Counted from the first letter of the stretch, positions 16,307 through 24,861 are shown. The stretch is 64,000 nt of DNA from UBA1930 sp943371535 (GCA_943371535.1 CALRVE020000012.1:1-64000), one strand, 5' to 3'. Numbers and translations: made by a program. The notes: generated by a model from the sequence alone, not told the origin.

Positions 16307-16333
16307 CTTCGACTACGCTCAGTACAGGCTACC
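16307..16333. repeat. GC-rich interspersed-repeat-like element
   Basis: CTTCGACTACGCTCAG followed by TACAGGCTACC is conspicuously GC-rich in the gap after the third photolyase gene. I recall CTTCGACTxCGCTCAG as a common dispersed intergenic motif in Bacteroidota genomes. Only this copy was noticed in the window. Confidence 0.5.
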
Positions 16334-16440
16334 TTTGTCCAATAGATATTCTAATGTTGGGTACATAAAAGTTTCGCTAACAGAAAAATAAAATGCTGCA
16401 ATCGTTTGTGCTGTTGTAAACAATTAACTTCGCTGCACAA

Positions 16441-16968
16441 ATGAATAAATCAATGGACATTAGAAAAGCAAGTGATAGCTTTACTATTATGAACGAACTG
16501 GTATTACCCAATGATACCAACACTTTTGGTAATTTAATGGGAGGCCGTTTAATGTATTGGATGGATATAGCTGCTGGCATTGCTGCTGGCAAACATTGCA
16601 ATACGCCTAGTATGACAGCTAGTGTAGATAATATTAGTTTTAAAAACCCCATTAAATTGGGTAATGTAGTGCATATTCAAGCAAAAGTTTGTAGAGCATT
16701 TAACACCTCAATGGAAATTCATATTAAAGTTTGGGGCGAAGATTTATTGCATCAATACAAATACGAAAGCAATGAAGCTTATTTTACTTTTGTAGCACTT
16801 GACCCAAATGGCAAACCACGTAAAGTACCAGAATTAGTGCCTGAAACTGAAGAAGAAAAACGTTTGTATGATGGAGCTTTACGCCGCCGTCAAATACGTT
16901 TAATTCTTGCAGGAAAAATGAAACCCAATGACGCGTTAGAATTAAAAGCACTGTTCGATGTTGAATAA
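16441..16968 (+). CDS. Acyl-CoA thioesterase (hotdog, YciA/ACOT-like)
   Basis: A 175 aa hotdog-fold thioesterase hydrolysing acyl-CoA. Typical features are NDTNTFGNLMGGRLMYWMD (the N/D-x-x-x-x-G-x-x-x-G-G family motif near 23-41), MTASVDNISFKNPIKLGNVV and a C-terminal helical tail with VPETEEEKRLYDGALRRRQ. The start is the first in-frame ATG; a second Met at residue 5 is also possible. A TTTG and TAACTTCG pair upstream (about 16400-16434) may be its promoter. Confidence 0.9.
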   Translation: MNKSMDIRKASDSFTIMNELVLPNDTNTFGNLMGGRLMYWMDIAAGIAAGKHCNTPSMTASVDNISFKNPIKLGNVVHIQAKVCRAFNTSMEIHIKVWGEDLLHQYKYESNEAYFTFVALDPNGKPRKVPELVPETEEEKRLYDGALRRRQIRLILAGKMKPNDALELKALFDVE

Positions 16969-17063
16969 AGAATTTTAATAGTTGTGATTTTTGTTTAGTG
17001 AGTGGAATTTATTTTTTTCGATATCCTATTGCTTAAATAGATAGATAATTTTAATTTCAAGTC

Positions 17064-18122
17064 ATGAAACAATTACAACTACTTATTTGCTTTTTAGTAT
17101 TTACCTTTTTTAGTAAAGCACAGCAAGAGCTTATTGTTTTCGAAGCAATTAAAACCAAAGATTTAAAAAAATTTGAAAAAGGCTTAAAGAAAGGTGTAAA
17201 CCTACAAGCTAGAGATAATCAGGGTTTTACATTTTTGCATACCCTTTTTCATTACAGTGGTACTCCATTATCTGATATTGAGAAGAAAATGTTGGTGAAG
17301 CTTATTACCGAAGGTTGCGATGTAAATGCTGTAGCAAACAATCGTTATGCAATAACAGTTTTAGATGGTGCTATAAGAGCTAAAGATGTTGAAGCAGTTG
17401 AAATGGTATTAAAGGCAGGGGCTAGAGTTAATCAAGGTTACCCATTACACATGGCTTGTTTTAAAAGAAGTTTGGACTGTGTGAATTTGTTAATTAACAA
17501 TAACGCTGATGTAAACAGATTAAATGATATGGGCGTTTCGCCAATTGTTCATTTATTAACTTATGCCGATCCTTACAATGCTACAAAAGATATTATTGAA
17601 GTATTACATAAAAATGGTGCAAATATTTTTGAGCTAACCAATCAAGGCGAAAGTTTGGTTGATTTAGCCAATAAAAACAACAATAATTCGGCTGCAAATT
17701 ACTTAAGAGCAAGAGGTGTTGTTGCAAGAATTAAACCTCCTCCTCCTCCCGATTATGGTGCTAAAAAAGTTCGTATATCGCTTTCTAGAAAATACACCAG
17801 CAAAGATGAAACAGCTACCGAAACCAATAGCTCTGTTCTGTTGGTAGATATAACACCTGATGTAATTAAAATTTATAATAGTGAAGCTAAACTTGTACTT
17901 ACATTAACCGTACAATCAAGTAGATACTTTGTAGAAAAAGGTGTACATGGAATAGAATATATTACTAAAGATGCTAACGATGTAACCTACTTTGCTGGAC
18001 TTTTAGAAATACCTAATATGTACACAACAATGAATAATCGTAGGGTTCCAGTAACAGGATATAATAGTTTCTTTTTTGGAACAGATCAAAATAATCATAT
18101 TCAATTAGATGCTGAATGGTAG
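17064..18122 (+). CDS. Secreted ankyrin-repeat protein
   Basis: A 352 aa protein with a signal peptide (QLLICFLVFTFFSKAQ, cleavage near residue 19). Ankyrin repeats cover about 25-220: FEKGLKKGVNLQARDNQGFTFLH, LVKLITEGCDVNAVANN, MVLKAGARVNQGYPLHMACF, LLINNNADVNRLNDMG. A PPPPPD linker precedes a beta-rich C-terminal domain of about 115 residues (from KKVRISLSRKYTSKDE) that I do not recognise. It likely works in protein-protein contacts in the periplasm or at the cell surface. It stands alone and is convergent with the small membrane protein that follows. Confidence 0.8.
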   Translation: MKQLQLLICFLVFTFFSKAQQELIVFEAIKTKDLKKFEKGLKKGVNLQARDNQGFTFLHTLFHYSGTPLSDIEKKMLVKLITEGCDVNAVANNRYAITVLDGAIRAKDVEAVEMVLKAGARVNQGYPLHMACFKRSLDCVNLLINNNADVNRLNDMGVSPIVHLLTYADPYNATKDIIEVLHKNGANIFELTNQGESLVDLANKNNNNSAANYLRARGVVARIKPPPPPDYGAKKVRISLSRKYTSKDETATETNSSVLLVDITPDVIKIYNSEAKLVLTLTVQSSRYFVEKGVHGIEYITKDANDVTYFAGLLEIPNMYTTMNNRRVPVTGYNSFFFGTDQNNHIQLDAEW

Positions 18123-18145
18123 AATTGTATTTTTCTGATGAAAGG

Positions 18146-18478
18146 TCAATCTTCAAAAACAAAATACAATCCCACAAATATTACAGTAATTGCAATAGCA
18201 GTTAAGCCATATAAAATGGCATTGTACAAAGCTGGTACTGCATTAATAATTGTACATACACAACTAATAAATCCTAAAAAAGCACCAATACCCATATAAA
18301 TAAAACCTTGTGTTTGCCTTTTGGCGTAGCGAATTTTTTTATACTGATTGATATAGTTGGTTACAATGCTTGGGTCTAATCCATCGTCTAATAAATTAGT
18401 TTTTACCGTTTCAACAGAATAGTTGTTGTTTAACCATTGCTGCATAGTGGTTTCATTAATGACAAGAGCAGTTGACAT
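18146..18478 (-). CDS. Small membrane protein, unknown function
   Basis: A 110 aa protein. The N-terminal half is soluble and helical (MQQWLNNNYSVETVKTNLLDDGLDPSIVTNYINQYKKI), resembling a short helix-turn-helix or UBA-like segment. It is followed by two transmembrane helices (about 57-76 and 83-106). No family is recognised with confidence. It is divergent from the amidotransferase gene across a 222 bp gap. Confidence 0.6.
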   Translation of the reverse strand: MSTALVINETTMQQWLNNNYSVETVKTNLLDDGLDPSIVTNYINQYKKIRYAKRQTQGFIYMGIGAFLGFISCVCTIINAVPALYNAILYGLTAIAITVIFVGLYFVFED

Positions 18479-18700
18479 AGCATTCGTTTTTAATGGAATA
18501 AATTTTCAATTTGGCACTTCAAAATACAAAACTATTTTGAAAAAGCAAACTTTTCATTCCTAAATAACAATAACAACAGATAAATTCAATCGGCAATTTA
18601 ATCAATTAATATACACAATTACGCATTTTTAGTGTATATCTAATCTGTAGAAATGGTTCAAGAGAAAAAAATTCTATAAAAAACCCTAAGTTTGTTTAGT

Positions 18701-19534
18701 ATGAGTTTGAACGAGAATACTATAAAAATTGCAATACTAGATTTATATGAAGGTCAGGCCAACCAAGGCATGCGTTGTATAAGAGAAATTATTAACACAT
18801 GGGCAGAACAACATCAATATGATGTATTATTTGAAGAGTTTGATGTTCGTGTAAAATTGGAAGTGCCTGATACTTCTTTTGACATTTATATTTCTACTGG
18901 CGGCCCTGGCTCTCCTTTAGAAAGTATTGGAAGTGCCTGGGAAGAAAAATATTTTTATTGGTTTCAATCTATAGAAAATTGGAACAAGAATAGCAACAAC
19001 AAACCTAAACATGCATTTTTTATTTGCCATAGTTTTCAGTTGGTAAGTAGGCATTATGGTATTGGTAATGTATGCAAAAGAAAATCTACTGCATTTGGTG
19101 TTTTTCCAATTCATCAATTAGATGAGGGTTTAGATGAAGTTGTTTTTGAAGGTTTAAAAGAACCATTCTATGGTGTAGATAGCAGAGATTATCAGGTTAT
19201 TGAACCCAACCATCAAAGATTAAGAGAAATAGGTGCAAAAATTTTAGCCATAGAAAAAAACAGACCACATGTTCCTTATGAAAGAGCAATCATGGCCATT
19301 AGATTTAATGAATATTTTGTAGGTACACAATTTCATCCTGAAGCTGATGCAACTGGTATGACCATGTATTTACAAAGAGAAGATAAAAAAGAAACTGTTA
19401 TTGCCAATCATGGAGAAGCTAAATGGAAAAGTATGTTAGAACATTTAGGCGATCCAGATAAAATTTTATGGACCTACTCTTGCATTTTACCTAATTTTTT
19501 AACCCATGCAATTGGCGAAACTGTAGAGGCATAA
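18701..19534 (+). CDS. Class I glutamine amidotransferase-like protein
   Basis: A 277 aa (from ATG 18701) stand-alone GATase-1 domain, GMP-synthase-glutaminase-like. The nucleophile Cys109 sits in FFICHSFQL and His212/Glu214 in TQFHPEAD, so the catalytic triad is complete. The oxyanion-type STGGPGSPLESIG is present. An in-frame TTG at 18692 would add three residues, but the ATG is preferred. It is followed by a terminator, then an ATP-grasp-type gene on the same strand, suggesting an ammonia- or amide-transfer pathway whose product is unknown. It could alternatively be a gamma-glutamyl hydrolase. Confidence 0.82.
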   Translation: MSLNENTIKIAILDLYEGQANQGMRCIREIINTWAEQHQYDVLFEEFDVRVKLEVPDTSFDIYISTGGPGSPLESIGSAWEEKYFYWFQSIENWNKNSNNKPKHAFFICHSFQLVSRHYGIGNVCKRKSTAFGVFPIHQLDEGLDEVVFEGLKEPFYGVDSRDYQVIEPNHQRLREIGAKILAIEKNRPHVPYERAIMAIRFNEYFVGTQFHPEADATGMTMYLQREDKKETVIANHGEAKWKSMLEHLGDPDKILWTYSCILPNFLTHAIGETVEA

Positions 19535-19555
19535 ATTATTTAAATATAATCATTT

Positions 19556-19588
19556 AAAAATCCTCTAAATTTATATAGAGGATTTTTT
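19556..19588 (+). terminator. Hairpin terminator after the amidotransferase gene
   Basis: A 12-bp perfect stem (AAAAATCCTCTA with TAGAGGATTTTT), an 8-nt loop, then a T-run. It separates the amidotransferase transcript from the ATP-grasp gene, so that gene may have its own promoter or depend on read-through. Confidence 0.88.
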
Positions 19589-19667
19589 ATTTTCACCCAA
19601 TGTTTAATGGTATACATTATACAATACCAATTGAACTATTTTATTTGAAGGATAAACAAATTTTATT

Positions 19668-20864
19668 ATGGTTCCATCAATTAGAGCAGCATACAACAGC
19701 AATTTTACCAACGAAATTTATGAATCTTATTTGGCCGATTTACATAGTAAACATACTGGTGGCTTAGACTTTAGAGTAGCAGAAACTCCAGTTTTTGTTG
19801 ATAAAGCTTTCAAAGATAAAATTTTAAGTGCTTGCGAAAGTATTGTAGATGTAATTACAGGTTTTAATTTTAAAACCCTTACTTCTCATGCTATACCTGC
19901 CAATGTTAGAGTGCCTAATGAAAACGAATTCAGCCATTTCATTGCTTTTGATTTTGGTATTTGTGAAAACGAACAAGGCGAATTAGAACCTCAATTAATT
20001 GAAATGCAGGGCTTCCCTACGTTGTTTGGTTATGAAGTTTATGTAGATGCAGTAACCAGAAAACACTTTGATATTCCTACAGGTTATTCAGCTTATTTAA
20101 GCAACCTAAATGAAGCTAGTTATATAGAATTATTGAAAGATATTATTGTTGGAAATCATGATCCCGAAAATGTGATTTTGTTAGAAATTTTTCCGCATCA
20201 ACAAAAAACAAGAATTGATTTTTATTGTACACAAGATTACCTAAACATTCCTATTGTTTGTTTAACTGAACTCATTAAAGAAGGTAAGAAATTGTATTAC
20301 GAAAAAGATGGACGAATAATTGAAGTAAAGCGAATTTATAACAGAATTATTTTTGACGATTTACAACAACAATCGACCGAAGTGCAAGAAAAAGGAAAAA
20401 TTCTATTGGAAGAATTAGAGGTAGAATGGACACCACACCCCAATTGGTTTTATAGAATTAGCAAATACACTTTGCCTTACATCAATCATCCTTATGTACC
20501 AAAAACTAGATTTTTAAATGAAATCAAAGAACTACCAACCGATTTAGAAAATTATGTTCTAAAGCCTTTATTTTCTTTTGCGGGACAGGGTGTAGTAATT
20601 GATGTTACATTAGAAGATATTGAAAAAGTAGAAGATCAGGAGAACTGGATTTTACAACGTAAAGTAAAATATGCCGATGTTATTGTAACCCCCAATGAGC
20701 CAGCTAAAGCCGAAATACGTATTTTTTATTTTTGGAAAGAAGGAGAAGCAAGACCAATACCCACCAATAATTTAGCTCGTTTAAGTAAAGGAAAAATGAT
20801 TGGCGTTCGTTACAATAAAGATAAAGAATGGGTAGGTGGAAGTTTGGCATATTTTGAAGAGTAA
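19668..20864 (+). CDS. ATP-grasp-like ligase family protein
   Basis: A 398 aa cytosolic protein. The C-terminal half has ATP-grasp-like features: NYVLKPLFSFAGQGVVID (a lysine followed by a Gly-rich loop, about 301-318), NWILQRKVKYADVI, and AEIRIFYFWKEGEARPIPTNNLARLSKG, compatible with the metal/ATP-binding face. The N-terminal half includes FIAFDFGICENEQGELEPQLIEMQGFPTL. It probably activates a carboxylate for ligation to an amine. Neighbouring genes (GATase upstream, VOC protein downstream) suggest a small-molecule modification cassette. The substrate is not predictable by reading. Confidence 0.65.
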   Translation: MVPSIRAAYNSNFTNEIYESYLADLHSKHTGGLDFRVAETPVFVDKAFKDKILSACESIVDVITGFNFKTLTSHAIPANVRVPNENEFSHFIAFDFGICENEQGELEPQLIEMQGFPTLFGYEVYVDAVTRKHFDIPTGYSAYLSNLNEASYIELLKDIIVGNHDPENVILLEIFPHQQKTRIDFYCTQDYLNIPIVCLTELIKEGKKLYYEKDGRIIEVKRIYNRIIFDDLQQQSTEVQEKGKILLEELEVEWTPHPNWFYRISKYTLPYINHPYVPKTRFLNEIKELPTDLENYVLKPLFSFAGQGVVIDVTLEDIEKVEDQENWILQRKVKYADVIVTPNEPAKAEIRIFYFWKEGEARPIPTNNLARLSKGKMIGVRYNKDKEWVGGSLAYFEE

Positions 20865-20898
20865 ATGAAATTGTAGTCAACTAATCAAACATTTATTT

Positions 20899-21255
20899 AT
20901 GCTCTTTAGCATCACTCCTAAACTTCCTATGCGTAATAAATCGATTACACAAGACTATTATGTAAATCAGTTGGGCTTTAAATATGTAGGCAGCGATGAT
21001 TATGACTTTTATTTGATTGTAGAAAAAGACAATTTGCAAATTCATTTTTTTGAATTTAAAGAACTGAATCCTCTTGAAAATTATGGTCAAGTTTATATAA
21101 GAACCAACGATATTCATGAGCTCTATAAATCTATGCAGGCAAAAAATGTAGCCATCCATCCTAACGGACATTTAGCTACTAAACCATGGCAACAAATTGA
21201 GTTTTCATTATTAGACCCTGATTACAATTTATTGACTTTTGGACAAAGTATTTAG
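20899..21255 (+). CDS. VOC (glyoxalase/bleomycin-resistance-fold) protein
   Basis: A 118 aa single-module VOC protein: ITPKLPMRNKSITQDYYVNQLGFKYVG at the start (typical of bleomycin-resistance-type proteins), then FYLIVEKDNLQIHFFEF, VYIRTNDIHELYKSM and EFSLLDPDYNLLTFGQ. It could bind a drug or a metabolite as a dimer. It lies 34 bp after the ATP-grasp gene on the same strand, so the two may be co-transcribed. Confidence 0.83.
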   Translation: MLFSITPKLPMRNKSITQDYYVNQLGFKYVGSDDYDFYLIVEKDNLQIHFFEFKELNPLENYGQVYIRTNDIHELYKSMQAKNVAIHPNGHLATKPWQQIEFSLLDPDYNLLTFGQSI

Positions 21256-21563
21256 CAATCAATCACTTGCTAACGATTTTGCTGAAGAAAATACATATAA
21301 CGCCAAAGGAAGTAAACTAAAATTGAATTGGTTTAAACCAATTACATCGTTACAAACCTCAGTATATCTCTATGCTTAGTTTGAAAATCCTCGTTGAACA
21401 CTCTCGTTAAAAAAATTACTAAAGAAAATCATACAAAAAAAGCAGATTTAATTGCATTATTCACTTAAATAACAGTACAATTCAAATGAATTTCAATTAT
21501 TCAACAAAAGATTGGTACATTGCAACTGAATTTCAAATAAATGAATTCAATAATTTATAATTT
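21256..21563. other. Gene-free leader region upstream of the cold-shock gene
   Basis: 308 bp without a convincing ORF. It contains the perfect 18-bp palindrome noted separately at 21326-21343 and a long AT-rich stretch up to the csp ATG at 21564. Long 5' leaders are usual for cold-shock genes, so this is probably regulatory RNA sequence. No riboswitch family is recognised. Confidence 0.5.
21326..21343. promoter_or_regulatory. 18-bp perfect palindrome AATTGGTTTAAACCAATT
   Basis: Perfect dyad with no spacer in the leader between the VOC gene and the cold-shock gene. With zero loop it is a better candidate for a dimeric protein-binding site than for a terminator; there is no following T-run. 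Confidence 0.55.
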
Positions 21564-21758
21564 ATGGCAACAGGAATAGTAAAGTTTTTTAATGAAGCAA
21601 AAGGTTTTGGATTCATTAAAAATGATGAAACCGGTAAAGATGTCTTTGTACATGTATCGGGTTTAGTAGATAAAATTAAACAAGAAGATGTAGTTACTTT
21701 TGAAACAGTAGAAAGTGCAAAAGGACCAAGTGCAACGGAAGTAAAACTAAAGCGTTAA
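21564..21758 (+). CDS. Cold-shock protein (CspA family)
   Basis: A 64 aa single cold-shock domain binding single-stranded RNA/DNA. RNP1 is KGFGFI (residues 14-19) and RNP2 is VFVHVS. The start MATGIVKFFNEAKGFGFI is canonical, and length is slightly short but normal for the phylum. It has a long 308 bp leader and a strong terminator downstream, so it is a monocistronic unit. Confidence 0.97.
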   Translation: MATGIVKFFNEAKGFGFIKNDETGKDVFVHVSGLVDKIKQEDVVTFETVESAKGPSATEVKLKR

Positions 21759-21783
21759 TTATTTTCAACATATTGTATAATCA

Positions 21784-21817
21784 AAAAAACCTTATCATTT
21801 TCATGATAAGGTTTTTT
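21784..21817. terminator. Hairpin terminator, csp / glycine-zipper lipoprotein
   Basis: A 14-bp stem (AAAAAACCTTATCA with its exact complement at 21804-21817), a 6-nt loop, and T/A runs on both sides. It serves the convergent csp (+) and lipoprotein (-) genes. Confidence 0.92.
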
Positions 21818-21834
21818 ATTTTGGTCTTCTATAG

Positions 21835-22278
21835 TTATTGATTCGCTTTTTTCTTTTTATTAGCATCTATAATTGCTCCAGTACCAGCTCCAGCAGCTGC
21901 ACCAATTACTCCACCTACAATTACTCCCTCTCCTTTCTTCTTAGAAATAATGGCACCTGTAATAGCTCCAGCACCTGCACCAATAATTGCACCTGTAGCA
22001 GTTGCACTCATTCCTTTTTTCTTAACTGTTTCTGTTGTTGTTGTGGTGGCTGTAGATGATGATGTTGCATCTTGATTGCTACGAATGATTTCTTGATTAA
22101 CAGAAATTTGTTGCATAGAATCTATAATACGCTGATTTTCTGCAGTAGCGGCTTGTACGGCGTTTAAAGAATCTATTGTATTTTGTTGAGCCCTTAGAAC
22201 AGCAGCATCATTATTAGCCGATGTAGTGCATGCTATCATTGTAACAGCAAGCATTAAAATTGAAACTATACTTTTCAT
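21835..22278 (-). CDS. Glycine-zipper lipoprotein
   Basis: A 147 aa envelope protein starting at ATG 22278 (MKSIVSILMLAVTMIACTTS), chosen because it gives a lipobox at MIAC; the upstream in-frame ATG adds ten residues. A helical coiled-coil-like region (LRAQQNTIDSLNAVQAATAENQ) and a Ser/Thr-rich linker follow. Next is a YMGG/17-kDa-type glycine zipper with GAIIGAGAGAITGAII and GGVIGAAAGAGTGAII, ending in a Lys-rich tail. It probably inserts into or spans the outer membrane. Confidence 0.85.
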   Translation of the reverse strand: MKSIVSILMLAVTMIACTTSANNDAAVLRAQQNTIDSLNAVQAATAENQRIIDSMQQISVNQEIIRSNQDATSSSTATTTTTETVKKKGMSATATGAIIGAGAGAITGAIISKKKGEGVIVGGVIGAAAGAGTGAIIDANKKKKANQ

Positions 22279-22461
22279 AATTAAATTGGCAAAATTTTTA
22301 TTCGCCATTTATATAGGTGTTAAAACCATGCCAAAGAACTGCAAACACAAATAAAATTTTTTTATCATGAAATAAGTTTTAACTCAAGTGAGTATAATTA
22401 TTCATTTGCCAGCTACTTTCATCTGTTTTATAGCTTAACTTGCAACCTCAAATTTTGCTAT

Positions 22462-23985
22462 ATGGACTTTTTACAACAACTCAATATTCAATCAACCAAT
22501 GCTAGTGTTTCAACAGGCTCAACATGGATTTCTACTAATGGAGAAGAAATAAAAAGCTACTCTCCTGTTGATGGTAATTTTATTGGTGCTGTTCAAACAA
22601 CAGACTTAGCAGCATACGAACAAGTGATTACTCAAGCTCAATCTGCTTTTCTTGAATGGCGTAATTGGCCTGCTCCTAAACGTGGTGAAGTAGTTCGTCA
22701 GCTAGGCGATGCATTAAGAACACATAAAGATGCATTGGGTAAATTAGTAAGTTATGAAATGGGCAAAAGCTTACAAGAAGGATATGGCGAAGTACAAGAA
22801 ATGATTGACATCTGTGATTTTGCAGTTGGTCTATCCCGTCAATTATATGGCTTAACCATGCACAGTGAACGCCCCAATCATAGAATGTATGAGCAATGGC
22901 ATCCTGTAGGAATTGTAGGAATTATTTCTGCATTCAATTTCCCTGTAGCCGTTTGGAGCTGGAATGCAGCACTAGCTTGGGTTTGTGGCAATGTTTGTAT
23001 TTGGAAGCCTAGTGAAAAAACACCTTTATGTGCTGTTGCAGTTCAACATATTACAGCCGAAGTATTTAAAAAAAATAATGTACCCGAAGGTGTAAACTGT
23101 TTAGTACAAGGTGGCAGAGAAGTTGGTGAATGGTTTAGCAATGACACTAGAATTCCCTTAATTAGTGCAACTGGAAGTACTAGAATGGGTAAATCCTTAA
23201 ATGCTGTAGTAGCAGCACGTTTAGGTAGAACTATTTTAGAATTGGGTGGAAACAACGCCATTATTATTTCTAAAGATGCAGATTTAGATATGAGTTTAAT
23301 TGGATGTGTTTTTGGTGCTGTTGGTACAGCAGGACAACGTTGTACCACTACACGTAGATTGATTATTCATGAAAGTATTTATGAAACGTTCAAACAAAAA
23401 CTAGTGAATGCTTATTTACAATTAAAGATTGGTAACCCTTTAGACAGTAGTAACCATGTGGGTCCTTTAATTGATAAAGATGCTGTACAAAACTACTTAC
23501 AATCAATTGAACAATGTAAACAACAAGGCGGTAATTTTATAGTTGACGGAGCTGTGTTATCAGGCGAAGGATATGAAAGTGGTTGTTATGTAAAACCCTG
23601 TATAGCAGAAGCAACCAATGATTTGTCAATTGTACAACACGAAACCTTTGCTCCTATATTGTATATTATGAAATATTCAACCATTGAAGAAGCCATTGCT
23701 TTGCAAAATGGTGTACCGCAAGGTTTGTCATCGGCTATCATGACGTTGAACTTAAGAGAGGCGGAATTATTTTTATCAGCCAAAGGCAGTGATTGTGGAA
23801 TTGCCAATGTAAACATTGGAACCAGTGGTGCAGAAATTGGTGGTGCATTTGGAGGAGAAAAAGAAACTGGTGGAGGAAGAGAAAGTGGCAGCGATGCTTG
23901 GAAAGCTTACATGCGTAGACAAACCAACACCATTAATTATGGCAGCAATTTACCATTGGCACAAGGCATACAATTTGATTTTTAA
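22462..23985 (+). CDS. Aldehyde dehydrogenase, ALDH7 (aminoadipate semialdehyde) type
   Basis: A 507 aa NAD(P)-dependent aldehyde dehydrogenase. The nucleophile Cys294 sits in AGQRCTTTRR, the activating Glu in ILELGGNNAIII, and the cofactor site in SATGSTRMGKSL. FNFPVAVWSWNAALAWVCGN and the GQRCTTTRRL context are characteristic of the ALDH7A1/AmaB group, which oxidises alpha-aminoadipic semialdehyde in lysine catabolism. That substrate is inferred from family resemblance, and P5C dehydrogenase is less likely. It is monocistronic by position; no lysine-catabolism partner is adjacent. Confidence 0.9.
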   Translation: MDFLQQLNIQSTNASVSTGSTWISTNGEEIKSYSPVDGNFIGAVQTTDLAAYEQVITQAQSAFLEWRNWPAPKRGEVVRQLGDALRTHKDALGKLVSYEMGKSLQEGYGEVQEMIDICDFAVGLSRQLYGLTMHSERPNHRMYEQWHPVGIVGIISAFNFPVAVWSWNAALAWVCGNVCIWKPSEKTPLCAVAVQHITAEVFKKNNVPEGVNCLVQGGREVGEWFSNDTRIPLISATGSTRMGKSLNAVVAARLGRTILELGGNNAIIISKDADLDMSLIGCVFGAVGTAGQRCTTTRRLIIHESIYETFKQKLVNAYLQLKIGNPLDSSNHVGPLIDKDAVQNYLQSIEQCKQQGGNFIVDGAVLSGEGYESGCYVKPCIAEATNDLSIVQHETFAPILYIMKYSTIEEAIALQNGVPQGLSSAIMTLNLREAELFLSAKGSDCGIANVNIGTSGAEIGGAFGGEKETGGGRESGSDAWKAYMRRQTNTINYGSNLPLAQGIQFDF

Positions 23986-24002
23986 TAGATGCACAGTTGG
24001 AG

Positions 24003-24089
24003 AGTAGTGAAGTAGTGAGTGGCTAGTGGGAAAACTTGAGTAGTGAATCGTGAATTACTAATGGTGATTGGATAATGAACAATAGTGAA
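24003..24089. repeat. Mixed period-8 then period-7 tract (TAGTGAA units)
   Basis: AGTAGTGA is duplicated at 24003-24018 (8-bp step). From 24041 to 24089, seven in-phase heptamers appear, including TAGTGAA, TCGTGAA, TGGTGAT and TAGTGAA again. Pyrimidine-rich 7-bp-spaced units of the CTCTTTA/TCTCTTT type continue at about 24132-24185. This fills most of the 267 bp gap between ALDH and cupin; no gene is seen in it. Confidence 0.8.
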
Positions 24090-24252
24090 CGGAAAATTAT
24101 AAAACATAAATCACTAGTAATATCAGCCTCAATACTCTTTATCTCTTTATCTCCTTTTCTCTTTCATACTCTTAGCCCATCTAACCAAAATACTGAAATA
24201 TGCTAATACTCCTTGAAACTCTCATCCAATCCATAAAACAAAAAACTCACCA

Positions 24253-24579
24253 ATGCCTTTATACAATTTAGAAGAAATCAGTTCAAAAGAAATAGCACCG
24301 GGTTTCTTTGCAAAATTCATACATACAGGTAATAATACTTACTCTTTTGTAGAAGTTAAGGCTGGCAATATTTTACAAATACATAGCCACATCAACGAAC
24401 AAGTTTCAACTATTATTGAAGGAATATTTGAATTAACAGTTGACGGAACTCCGCATACATTAACAAAAAACGAAGTAATGGTAATTCCAGCCAATGTTTT
24501 ACATAGTGGCAGAGCTATAACGGATTGTAAATTATTAGATATTTTTTATCCCGAACGAGAAGCATATAAGAATCTGTGA
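24253..24579 (+). CDS. Cupin-domain protein
   Basis: A 108 aa single-cupin barrel. Metal-binding pattern: IHSHINEQVSTIIEGIFEL (motif 1: H-x-H, E, G) and PANVLHSGRAI (motif 2 with its His). It may be a small dioxygenase, isomerase or sensor; the substrate is not predictable. It is isolated between two gaps filled with short-period repeats, so operon context gives no clue. Confidence 0.88.
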   Translation: MPLYNLEEISSKEIAPGFFAKFIHTGNNTYSFVEVKAGNILQIHSHINEQVSTIIEGIFELTVDGTPHTLTKNEVMVIPANVLHSGRAITDCKLLDIFYPEREAYKNL

Positions 24580-24593
24580 GTTAGGAATAGTAA

Positions 24594-24856
24594 GTTGTTA
24601 GAGGGAAATAGCAAGTGGTAAATCGTGAATCGTAAGTAAAAACAGGCTCTTTCTCTTTCTCTCTTTCAACCTCTTAGCCCCTCTTCCCTAATACTCAAAA
24701 CCTCATCAATAGTGGTGAATCGTGAATCGCAAGTAATTACATTCTCATTATCTCCTTCCCTCCTTCAACCCCTTAGCCCCTCTTCCAAAATTCCTAATAC
24801 CTTCACCCTCCACCTTAAACCTTAAGCCACAAACCTTCTCACTCCACCTTATCTTT
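24594..24856. repeat. Long run of period-7 units before the RlmI-like gene
   Basis: The 282 bp gap holds several joined tracts. AATAGTA/AATCGTG-type units are at about 24594-24642, CTTTCTC/TCTTTCA at about 24650-24700, GTGAATC twice near 24714-24735, and CCTTCCC/AGCCCCT-type at 24745-24790. ACCTTAA twice (24812-24825) runs on to the promoter-like box. ACCTTAA is also the unit of the tract at 27277. No ORF or hairpin terminator was found. Confidence 0.8.
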
Positions 24857-24857
24857 G
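24850..24857 (+). promoter_or_regulatory. TATCTTTG -7-like box before the RlmI-like gene
   Basis: Matches TAnnTTTG and ends 4 bp before the ATG at 24862, which would make the transcript essentially leaderless. No clear TTTG at -33 was seen, so the call is tentative. Confidence 0.35.
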
Positions 24858-24861
24858 CTGC

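Noticed and set aside
21835..22059. Ser/Cys-rich plus-strand ORF opposite the glycine-zipper gene
   Set aside because: An artefact of the Ala/Gly codons of the real minus-strand gene.
22462..23985. P5C dehydrogenase partner of proline dehydrogenase
   Set aside because: Active-site context resembles ALDH7 (aminoadipate semialdehyde); it lies 12 kb away and has its own unit.
24003..24856. CRISPR-like array
   Set aside because: Units are 7-8 bp with no spacers and no constant repeat sequence; there are no cas genes in the window.
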